In this document: piece by piece, positions 43,186 through 49,836 of the stretch
Numbering within the stretch: position 1 is the stretch's first letter
Layout: each line of letters begins with the position of its first letter
Assembly (NCBI GenBank): GCA_910585945.1
Contig: CAJUHZ010000002.1
Coordinates: forward strand, 62,001-126,000
DNA: 64,000 nucleotides
Source of the DNA: an uncultured Bilophila sp.
GTDB lineage: Bacteria > Desulfobacterota > Desulfovibrionia > Desulfovibrionales > Desulfovibrionaceae
Direction: 5' to 3'
Program-made: the position numbers and the translations under genes
Notes under the pieces: model-generated
The model's input: the letters and a program-made list of their open reading frames with translations, nothing else
What the model was told of the DNA's origin: nothing
The model's database searches: none

Positions 43186-43257
43186 CTATCTGGCGTCAGA
43201 CGCCAACAGCAGGACAAGGGCCAGAGCGACAAGCAGGACGAAAATACGTCTCCGCAT
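43186..43257 (-). CDS. Very small hydrophobic peptide (23 residues)
   Basis: Preceded by a near-perfect Shine-Dalgarno AAGGAGG eight bases upstream of ATG. It begins MRRRIFVLLVALALV and continues with a leucine-rich segment ending DAR. Three arginines followed by about 15 hydrophobic residues give the profile of a single membrane helix, like small membrane peptides or type I toxins. The strong stem at 43151-43179 follows 7 bp after its stop codon and could end its transcript. No family can be named. Confidence 0.45.
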   Translation of the reverse strand: MRRRIFVLLVALALVLLLASDAR

Positions 43258-43644
43258 GGCGACACCCTCCTTTCTCCGTTTGCGCCGTGCCGACGCTTGG
43301 GCCAGAGGGTAGCCGCGCCTGTTGTTTATATCCGGATTTTCCGCACCTCACAACGCTTTTCCGGGCGGCGCGCGCTTTCCCGGAACCGTTGCGCTGGCGG
43401 GTTCGGGGGCTGAGTCATACACCGAGGCCGGACAGCGCATGTTCCGGCCTCGGGAAACAGGGGAGACCGCGCGGCGTTTCTGCGAAACATCCTGTTCCCC
43501 ACCCGGGAAAAGCCTTTTTGCAGAGGGAGGGTCTCCCCGAAACAAAAAGACTTTTGGGGCATGGGGCATTTCCCCATTGGAAATGGACAAACGCTCTGGA
43601 GGCTGGCAAGAGTCGTTGCCCCGGGCTTGCCAGGCGAGGCGACG
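43258..43644. other. Intergenic stretch with long hairpins downstream of selD
   Basis: No supported gene. A perfect stem CCGAGGCCGGA/TCCGGCCTCGG spans about 43421-43453. GGGGAGACC (about 43467) can pair with GGTCTCCCC (about 43536), enclosing a domain of about 75 bases with smaller helices. These lie beyond the 3' end of selD and could be terminators or a structured RNA. Confidence 0.4.
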
Positions 43645-44697
43645 TTACGCAAGCACAAGGCGTTCGTCGGCCCGGCCTTCGGCCGATACGCGCCCCACAA
43701 TCCAGGCCGGCTCGCCGCGTTCGGCCAGGCGTTGCACGGCCTCGTCCGCACGCTCCGGCGGCACGGCCAGGACAAGCCCGCCCGAGGTCTGGGCGTCAAA
43801 CACCAGCAGCGCCCGCAGATCGTCCACGCCCGCAACCGTGTGGGTATGGCAGGCGCAATGCCGCCGGTTGGCGTAGGTTCCGGCCGGCACAAGCCCGTCC
43901 GTCGCGTGGTCTTCCACCCCGTTCATGAACGGCAGGGCCGCGCAGTCCACTTCCACGGTCACGTTTGAGGCGCGGGCCATTTCCAGCACATGACCGCCAA
44001 GGCCGAATCCGGTAATGTCCGTGGCGGCCTTCAGCCCCATTGCGCGCAGAACCTCCGCGGCATGGTGGTTCAGATGCGTGGTCCAGCGGTACAGTTCCTC
44101 CTCGGCATCTTCACTGCCCGGCCAGGCGGCCTTTACAGCCGTGGCCAGCACCCCTGTTCCCAGGGGCTTGGTCAGCACAAGCACATCGCCGGGGACAAGT
44201 CCGGCATTGCTCGCCACCTGCTCGGGGCGGACGACTCCGGTGACGGAAAGCCCGTACTTGATTTCCTCATCTTCCAGGGTATGGCCGCCGGCGAGCACCG
44301 CACCGGCTTCAGCGATTTTCTCCAGACCGCCGGCCAGAATCTCGGCCGCCACGTCCAGCGGCAGTTCGGAAGCCGGGTAGGCCAGGATGTTCATCGCCGC
44401 CCACGGCTCGCCGCCCACGGCGTAGACGTCCGAGAGGGCATTGGCCGCGGCCGTCTGCCCGAAGCGGCGCGGATTGTTGCCGATGGGCGCAAGCACGTCC
44501 ACGGTCTGCACCAGCGCCATGCCCGGCGGCGGCGAACGCAGGATCACCGCGTCTTCGTTATGCTCGAAGCCGTGCAGAACCCGTCCCGTCGGATCGGGCG
44601 GACGCGGCAGGCGGTCCAAAATCTGCTCCAGCAACTCTGGAGCCGTCTTGGCCGCTCAGCCGGCGGATCTGGCTTTGTCCATCAGGCGAAACGTCAT
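43645..44697 (-). CDS. selD: Selenide, water dikinase (selenophosphate synthetase), itself a selenoprotein
   Basis: A 350-residue enzyme that makes selenophosphate from selenide and ATP for selenocysteine synthesis. Without recoding, only a frame from a TTG at 44634 is visible and it lacks the catalytic loop. Reading upstream gives ATG at 44697 (GGAGAA upstream) and M-T-F-R-L-M-D-K-A-R-S-A-G-U-A-A-K, with in-frame UGA at 44656-44658 as Sec14 exactly at the catalytic Cys/Sec position, followed by lysine 17. Downstream motifs are family-standard: NEDAV, TVDVLAPIGNNPRRFGQTAAANALSDVYAVGG, LAGGHT, TDITGFGLGGH and DPQTSGG-like DAQTSGG. The need for selenium in hysA in this window makes the function coherent. 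No selA, selB or selC is seen nearby. Confidence 0.95.
44625..44658 (-). promoter_or_regulatory. Bacterial SECIS element of selD
   Basis: After the UGA (44658-44656) come 12 bases and then a perfect 7-bp stem GCTCCAG (44643-44637), a 5-base loop AGTTG and CTGGAGC (44631-44625). Distance and loop size match the hysA element at 16326-16357, where the stem also starts 12 bases after the UGA. Confidence 0.8.
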
Positions 44698-44844
44698 GCT
44701 TTCTCCACTTTCGGAACACATTCGTCCGGACGGTTGCGAGTGCTGTTTCACTCATTCGGTCACGCGCCCGCGAAAAACCTCGTGCGCGCTTCACCGCTTT
44801 CCGATCCAGATACACGACAGGGAAGGGTTTCGGCAAGACAGGAC

Positions 44845-44921
44845 GGCCGGGAGACATTCGCCCTTTCGGCTATTTTCAAAAAAATGATTTTGAATTTCAA
44901 CCGGTTGGAATTCAGCTTTCA
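44845..44921 (+). repeat. R4 repeat, copy A
   Basis: GGGAGACATTCGCCCTT opens a segment with TGAATTTCAACCGGTTGGAATTCA, which resembles 45496-45570 (GGGAGACATTCGCCCTT ... TATTTCAAGTGGTTGGGATTC). Each contains an imperfect dyad around GGTTGG. It leads directly into the R2-like element at 44924. Together with R2, R3 and copy B it fills the whole 1.2-kb stretch between selD and the porin gene, in which I see no gene. Confidence 0.5.
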
Positions 44922-44923
44922 TC

Positions 44924-45061
44924 AGAGCATCTTGCTTTTGAAATTGTGCAATTTCAAAAGCGACGCTGCCGTCATTTCGCCTGAAAAGCGCGGTTTTCAG
45001 GCTCATTCGGCGCGGGCGGCCGACGCGTCCGCCAGAGCAATTTTTTATAAAAAACTGCTCT
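44924..45061 (+). repeat. R2-like repeat, diverged and shortened (138 bp)
   Basis: Starts AGAGCATCTTGC and ends GCTCT, with GCGACGCTGCCGTCATTT in place of GCGGCGTTGCCGTCACTT of R2 copies, and CGGCGCGGGCGGCCGACGC in the second half. Terminal AGAGC/GCTCT inverted repeats are kept. It abuts R3 copy B with a 5-bp gap. Confidence 0.5.
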
Positions 45062-45066
45062 GAAAC

Positions 45067-45208
45067 TCATTTCATAATTCAGCCCAAGGGCTGAATTATG
45101 AAGATCATTCGCCCAAAAACGTGGTTTTGGGCTCATTCACGGCGCTTTTCGCGCCGCGCCAGACTTTCGTCTGGCGATAGAAGTCATTTCATACGAATTA
45201 TGAAATGA
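45067..45208 (+). repeat. R3 interspersed repeat, copy B (142 bp)
   Basis: Same ends (TCATTTCATAATTC / GAATTATGAAATGA) and the same length as the copy at 24261-24402. Several differences keep the helices paired: the first stem is AATTCAGCCC/GGGCTGAATT here where copy A has a G-T pair, and the third is GCCCAAAA/TTTTGGGC, where a C-G pair replaces an A-T pair. The folded form is thus conserved. Confidence 0.82.
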
Positions 45209-45495
45209 CTTCTAAAAACACGAATGTCTCGGGACAGGGATTGCCTTTGCAGGAGCTCCTTGCGGGTATGCCCATTCGGGACGGGGCATTGCCATTGCTG
45301 GCGGCGGAAACCCCAAGCAGCTTTTCCGCCCTGCCGCAACGCCGACAGCGCGGGCCGTTTCCCGTCGTCTGTCGGAGGAAATCCCCTGTGGGAGAAGACT
45401 GCCCGCATCTGAAATGGGAACAGGGGCATGAGACAGCGCCCGTGCGGGAGAGAGCGAACGCTCAATATGGAGGCGAATTTTTTTGACCGCCGTTG

Positions 45496-45580
45496 GGAGA
45501 CATTCGCCCTTCAATGACTTTGGAAAAAATTCGTTTTGTATTTCAAGTGGTTGGGATTCCACTTGCATTGAAAACGAGCA
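45496..45580 (+). repeat. R4 repeat, copy B
   Basis: Second copy of the GGGAGACATTCGCCCTT-led element, followed by AAAACGAGCAGTCT. The preceding bases 45209-45480 are GC-rich, hairpin-prone and without a credible gene; several frames are open across them but none has both start signals and protein-like composition. Confidence 0.45.
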
Positions 45581-45638
45581 GTCTCGCCGGTGGCGGCCCT
45601 GGATGTGACGGCTGTCTTTCGGAGTATCAGGACAATTC

Positions 45639-45661
45639 ATCGACAGATTCACTGTCGATGA
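45639..45661 (+). repeat. Inverted-site copy 1 upstream of porin (recombinase- or operator-like)
   Basis: Two 8-bp arms ATCGACAG and CTGTCGAT flank an asymmetric 5-bp core ATTCA, followed by GA. The identical 23 bases occur in opposite orientation at 45804-45826, with 142 bp between. A site with two arms and a short asymmetric core is how many site-specific recombinase targets look. Confidence 0.65.
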
Positions 45662-45803
45662 ATCTTTCTGAAATTCAATATATCAAAGCGTGTCCGTTGG
45701 CAATATCAATGTGTAAAAAAATTTTTCCCGCCTTCTTTTTTGTCTAAAAAATACATGTAAATTGAATATGTTATCTCTTTCTTCCCTTCCCCGTATCCGC
45801 GCC

Positions 45804-45826
45804 TCATCGACAGTGAATCTGTCGAT
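45804..45826 (-). repeat. Inverted-site copy 2 upstream of porin
   Basis: Reverse complement of the 23-bp site at 45639-45661. The enclosed 142 bp are AT-rich and contain a promoter-like pair (TTGTCT, 17-bp spacer, TGAATA at about 45736-45765) reading toward the porin gene whose ATG is at 45879. The pair could be operators for a dimeric regulator or the ends of an invertible promoter segment. Confidence 0.6.
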
Positions 45827-45878
45827 TGGACGGGCGGATGATTCCGCCAACAATTCTACCCAGGAGGAAGGGAATCCC

Positions 45879-47378
45879 ATGAAACGCATTGTTACTCTGC
45901 TTCTGGCTGCCGGCCTTGTGCTCGGCGCCGCTGGCGCGGGCAACGCCGCCGATGTGAAGGTGAAGGGCGCGTACGACTTCGCCATTGGCTGGTCCAACTC
46001 CTTCAGAAAGGATCCCAACGCCGACAACTTCAAGGCATTGCAGCGTCTGCGCACCCAGGTGGACTTCATCGCGTCCGAAAGCCTGAAGGGCGTGGTCTTC
46101 TTTGAAATCGGCGACCAGAACTGGGGCAGGGCCGCCCAGGGCGCGTCCCTCGGCACCGACGGCACCGTGATCGAAGTGCGCTACGCCTACATCGACTGGG
46201 TTGTGCCGGAGACCGATCTGAAAGTGCGCATGGGCTTGCAGCCTGTCGCCTTCCCCGGCTATGTGGCGAACAGCACCGTGCTGAACCACGACGGCGCGGG
46301 CATCACCCTGAACTACGACTTCAATGAAAACGTCGCCGCCAGCCTTTTCTGGGCGCGCCTGGAAAACGACAATCCTCGCACATACACGGAGCTTGATGAA
46401 GAGGGGTTGCCAGTAGAGAAGAAGTACCGCGACAGCGGTCGTAGCGATGCGTTCGATCTCTTTGGCCTGACGGTTCCGTTGACCTTTGACGGCGTGAGGG
46501 TGACCCCCTGGGGCGCGTATGCCCGCATTGGCCGCTATGCCTTGTCCGGCAATGAAGGCGGTCATGCCGACGGCAACGGCACGCAGTTTGCCGGATTGAA
46601 GCTCGGCATGACGCCCATGGGTGCTGCCGGCTCCAGCTTTGAAACTTCCAACGATGCCGACGGCAACGCCTGGTGGTTGGGTGTGACCGGCGACATCACC
46701 CTGTGGAACCCCTTCCGCCTCGCCTTTGACTTCAACTATGGCGCGGTGGACATGGGGGATGGTGAAATCGTGGACAGGGATGGCGTTCTCAGGAACGGAG
46801 ATCTGGAACGCAAGGGCTGGGTGGCCGCCCTGCTTGCCGAATACAAGCTCGACTTCGCTACCCCCGGCCTGATCTTCTGGTATGGCTCCGGCGACGACTC
46901 GAACCCGTACGACGGTTCCGAACGCCTGCCGTCCATGCGCCCGGCGTGGAGCCCCACGCCCTACGGCTTCGACGGGTACGTCATTGATACGGGCGAAATG
47001 CTCGGCACCTCCGCCGCCGGCACCTGGGGCGTAGTGGCCCGGTTGAACGACATCAGCTTCAGGGAAGACCTCAGCCATGTCCTCCGCGTGGGCTACTACC
47101 GGGGCACCAACGATAAAAAAATGGCTGAATTCGTGCAGGGCCCGTATAACGGCTACACGTCCGCCAACTGGCAGCATACCAGCTACCTGACCGAGAAAGA
47201 CTGCGCCTGGGAAGTGGACTTTGACACGACCTACAAGATCTACGAAGACCTTTCCCTCCGTTTTGCTCTTGGATACATCTACCTCGACCTGAGCAGATCG
47301 GCCTGGGGTGACGATGTGGTGGACAACACCAACAAGAACAACCTGAAGGCGTTCATGAACATGCAGTATACGTTCTAG
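45879..47378 (+). CDS. Outer-membrane homotrimeric porin (Desulfovibrio type)
   Basis: A 499-residue beta-barrel protein. A Sec signal peptide (residues 1-23, TLLLAAGLVLGAAGAGNAA) precedes alternating amphipathic strands rich in aromatic, acidic and glycine residues, and the last residue is Phe in FMNMQYTF, as required for barrel insertion. The layout VKGAYDFAIGWSNSF ... LRTQVDFIASESLKGVVFFEIG matches the abundant porins of Desulfovibrio. It allows passive uptake of small solutes. AGGAGG lies upstream of ATG at 45879. A strong terminator follows, so it is monocistronic, and the inverted sites upstream may control it. Confidence 0.9.
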   Translation: MKRIVTLLLAAGLVLGAAGAGNAADVKVKGAYDFAIGWSNSFRKDPNADNFKALQRLRTQVDFIASESLKGVVFFEIGDQNWGRAAQGASLGTDGTVIEVRYAYIDWVVPETDLKVRMGLQPVAFPGYVANSTVLNHDGAGITLNYDFNENVAASLFWARLENDNPRTYTELDEEGLPVEKKYRDSGRSDAFDLFGLTVPLTFDGVRVTPWGAYARIGRYALSGNEGGHADGNGTQFAGLKLGMTPMGAAGSSFETSNDADGNAWWLGVTGDITLWNPFRLAFDFNYGAVDMGDGEIVDRDGVLRNGDLERKGWVAALLAEYKLDFATPGLIFWYGSGDDSNPYDGSERLPSMRPAWSPTPYGFDGYVIDTGEMLGTSAAGTWGVVARLNDISFREDLSHVLRVGYYRGTNDKKMAEFVQGPYNGYTSANWQHTSYLTEKDCAWEVDFDTTYKIYEDLSLRFALGYIYLDLSRSAWGDDVVDNTNKNNLKAFMNMQYTF

Positions 47379-47414
47379 GGTTGAGAGATCAAACCGGTCC
47401 CTGCGCGCGACCGG

Positions 47415-47450
47415 AACGTCCGCGTATCTTCGGTACGCGGACGTTTTTTG
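47415..47450 (+). terminator. Rho-independent terminator after the porin gene
   Basis: A 12-bp perfect stem AACGTCCGCGTA / TACGCGGACGTT with a 7-base loop, followed by a T run (TTTTTTG). It lies 37 bp after the porin stop codon. Confidence 0.92.
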
Positions 47451-47494
47451 TTTCGCAGGCCAATACTCTCGATTTTTTTACGCCTGCCAGAGCG

Positions 47495-47765
47495 TCACCA
47501 CTCTTCCCGATCCAGCACGCGGCAATTGATGGCTTCAAAGGTTCTTTCTTTTCCAATTGTGAGTATAAGCTGAACAAAAGATTCATACATATCTTTCTTT
47601 ACGCCAGCTTTAGCTTCAGCCCAAAGAAATGAATATGCTTCTCCCATAATTGAAGTTGATATGCAATATATTTCCAATAATCCTTGTATTATCATACTCT
47701 ATGAAATAATCATGAGCAACCTTATTTTTGAGTTCTTCTTCACGAAGTTTTATGCTATAAGACAT
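47495..47765 (-). pseudogene. Truncated, frameshifted restriction/methylase-type gene fused to a duplicated comM tail
   Basis: The start MSYSIKLREEELKNKVAHDYF (GGAG upstream, ATG at 47765) reaches YDNTRIIGNI; about 30 codons in, the frame must shift for the second part, AYSFLWAEAKAGVKKDMYESF and VQLILTIGKERTFE. These two blocks recall the N-terminal region of large Eco57I-like restriction-modification proteins (LWAEAKxGxxD, VQLILTIGKARTF), but the whole catalytic body is missing. After ERTFE the sequence runs into EAINCRVLDREEW, which is a copy of the last residues of ComM. It is a relic of an insertion or recombination at the comM 3' end. Confidence 0.65.
47502..47536 (+). repeat. 35-bp direct repeat, outer copy of the comM 3' end (att-like)
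   Basis: TCTTCCCGATCCAGCACGCG followed by GCAATTGATGGCTTC is identical to 48205-48239, which is the 3' end of the intact comM gene. The repeats are 703 bp apart in the same orientation and enclose the DUF1640 gene and the restriction-gene fragment. Confidence 0.8.
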
Positions 47766-47775
47766 TTTCCACTCC

Positions 47776-48141
47776 CTAAAAACCAAGCCAGCCGAAACCC
47801 TTTGCCATAATAGCTGCAAGAGCCAGCCAGCCGCCGATCTGCCACTTGAGCAGGTCATACTTGACTTTTTCGACTTCGCCCCGGACCTTTTCAATGTCCA
47901 CCTTGAGTTCCGCCCGGACTTTTTCAATTTCAAGGCGGACATCCTGCACATCTCCCGTGGTGGCAAGTTCCCGGCGGGAGGCTTCGTCATACTTGTCCAG
48001 CGCCTTTTGCAGCGCGGCGCTCTGCGCTTCCGTCTGCTGGCGTATGGCATTCGCCTGCACTTCCGCCTGCTGGCGGGTAAAGCCCGCCTGCTCCAGCTTT
48101 CTGGCATAGTCCAGACTGTCAAAACTGATGAGTGCGCTCAT
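47776..48141 (-). CDS. DUF1640-like coiled-coil membrane-anchored protein
   Basis: A 121-residue protein. Residues 1-95 are mostly coiled coil (RKLEQAGFTRQQAEVQANAIRQQTEAQ and VRLEIEKVRAELKVDIEKVRGEVEKVKYD heptads) and a C-terminal hydrophobic helix (WLALAAIMAKGFGWLGF) anchors it. This is the CCDC90/DUF1640 layout. Its function is unknown. GGGAG lies upstream of ATG at 48141. The restriction-type fragment begins 10 bp after its stop, so both belonged to one small operon within the comM duplication. Confidence 0.7.
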   Translation of the reverse strand: MSALISFDSLDYARKLEQAGFTRQQAEVQANAIRQQTEAQSAALQKALDKYDEASRRELATTGDVQDVRLEIEKVRAELKVDIEKVRGEVEKVKYDLLKWQIGGWLALAAIMAKGFGWLGF

Positions 48142-48197
48142 GGTTTTACTCCCTTTCCGTTTGTAACGTTTTCAGGGGCAGGGGTCAAAGCCATGTT

Positions 48198-49778
48198 TTA
48201 CCATTCTTCCCGATCCAGCACGCGGCAATTGATGGCTTCGGCAAGGTGGCGCACCTCGATGGGGCCGGACGTTCTTTCCGCCGCGTCGAGATCGGCGATA
48301 GTGCGGCTGACGCGCAGAATGCGCGTGTAGGCGCGGGCCGAAAGGCGGAGGCGGCGCATGGCCTCGCGCAGGAAGGCGTTTTCCGCCTCACCGAGGCGGC
48401 AGTGCTCCTCCAGCAGAGCGCCGGAAAGTTCGGCATTGGTGCGGCAGGCATGGCGGGCGTTCCCGCTGTTTTCGTCGTCTCCTCCCGTGTAGCGGCGGCG
48501 CTGGATCTCGCGGGCGGCCAGCACCCGCTCGCGCATGGCCGCCGAGGACACGGCCGGGCCGGCCGCGCGAAGATCGTCGAAAGGCACGGCCGGAACCGCC
48601 ACATGCAGATCGATGCGATCCAGCAGCGGCCCGGAAAGCCGCGCCCGGTAGCGCCGGATCTCCGTGCCGGAACAGACGCAGGCGCGCTCCGGGTCTGTGG
48701 CGTAGCCGCAGGGGCAGGGGTTCATCGCCGCCACCAGCATACAGCGGGCAGGGAAGTCCACGCTTCTCACCGCGCGAGATACGGTGATCGAGCCGTCTTC
48801 CAGCGGCTGGCGCAAAGCCTCCAGCGCCGCCTTGCCGTATTCCGGCAATTCGTCCAGAAAAAGAACGCCCCGGTGCGCCAGGGAAACCTCGCCCGGCCGC
48901 GGCGACGATCCGCCTCCCACCAGCGCCACATCCGAAACCGTGTGGTGCGGGGAGCGGAAGGGCCGTCGGCGCAGAATCCCGCCGTTCCCCAGAAGGCCGG
49001 CCACACTGTGGATCTTGGTGGCTTCCAGAGCTTCGGCAAACGAAAGAGGCGGAAGTACCGAGGGAATGCGTTGCGCAAGCATGGTCTTGCCGCTTCCGGG
49101 CGGGCCGATGAAAAGCAGATTGTGCCCGCCGGCCGCCGCGATCTCCACGGCGCGCTTGGCGTGTTCCTGCCCCTTCACGTCCGCGAAGTCGGGCAACGCG
49201 CCCGCGTCATCCGGGCCAGCAGGACCGTCGGGGGAGAATGCCGGCGCTTCGGCCCGCTCCAGCGAAACCTCCCCCGCAAGAAAGCCTGCCGCCTGCGTCA
49301 GACTGGCGGCCCCGTACGCCGGGATCCCGGCCAGCGCGGCCTCGGACGCATTTTCCGGCGCAACGACAAGCCCTGCCGCGCCCTCGGCACGGGCCAGCAG
49401 CGCCAGGGGCAAAACGCCCGGCACAGGGCGGATCTCGCCGGAAAGGGAAAGTTCCCCGACAAGGAACCAGCCCTGCACGCGCTCCTCGGGCAACAGGCCG
49501 GCGGCGGTCAGCAGGCCCACGGCCAGGGGCAGATCGTACCCGCTCCCGCCCTTGCGTCGATCGGCCGGAGCGAGATTGACGGTGACCCGCGCCGGAGGAA
49601 GACGGAAGCCCGAGGATCGCAACGCGGCAAAGACCCGCTCCTTGGCCTCGCGCACCGCGCCTTCCGCCAGCCCCACCATCACAAAGGCGGGAAGCCCCTT
49701 GCGCAGCAGATCCACTTCCAGATCCACGCGAAAGGCGTCCACGCCCTGGATCGCGCCGCAGATCAGCCTTGCAACCAT
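48198..49778 (-). CDS. comM: YifB/ComM family Mg-chelatase-like AAA+ protein
   Basis: A 526-residue protein with an N-terminal Lon-protease-like fold domain (PAFVMVGLAEGAVREAKERVFAAL), an AAA+ domain with Walker A FIGPPGSGKTMLAQRIPSVLPPL and Walker B GVLFLDELPEY, a four-cysteine zinc segment (MNPCPCGYATDPERACVC) and a C-terminal domain. ComM is a hexameric helicase that promotes branch migration during natural transformation. ATG at 49778 is chosen because the family starts M-V/L-A-R/K; the upstream extension is unsupported. The last 35 bases are duplicated at 47502-47536. Confidence 0.93.
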   Translation of the reverse strand: MVARLICGAIQGVDAFRVDLEVDLLRKGLPAFVMVGLAEGAVREAKERVFAALRSSGFRLPPARVTVNLAPADRRKGGSGYDLPLAVGLLTAAGLLPEERVQGWFLVGELSLSGEIRPVPGVLPLALLARAEGAAGLVVAPENASEAALAGIPAYGAASLTQAAGFLAGEVSLERAEAPAFSPDGPAGPDDAGALPDFADVKGQEHAKRAVEIAAAGGHNLLFIGPPGSGKTMLAQRIPSVLPPLSFAEALEATKIHSVAGLLGNGGILRRRPFRSPHHTVSDVALVGGGSSPRPGEVSLAHRGVLFLDELPEYGKAALEALRQPLEDGSITVSRAVRSVDFPARCMLVAAMNPCPCGYATDPERACVCSGTEIRRYRARLSGPLLDRIDLHVAVPAVPFDDLRAAGPAVSSAAMRERVLAAREIQRRRYTGGDDENSGNARHACRTNAELSGALLEEHCRLGEAENAFLREAMRRLRLSARAYTRILRVSRTIADLDAAERTSGPIEVRHLAEAINCRVLDREEW

Positions 49779-49836
49779 GATCGCGCCCCGCCCGGGATCA
49801 TCCCGTGTTTGCCCGCGCCGCAAGCCCCCTGCAGGC

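Noticed and set aside
43645..44634. selD starting at the TTG at 44634
   Set aside because: It lacks the catalytic loop; the upstream frame with UGA as Sec has ATG, Shine-Dalgarno and SECIS.
45209..45480. Open frames in the GC-rich filler between repeats
   Set aside because: Several frames are open on both strands but none has a start signal, and the sequence is hairpin-rich and repeat-bounded.
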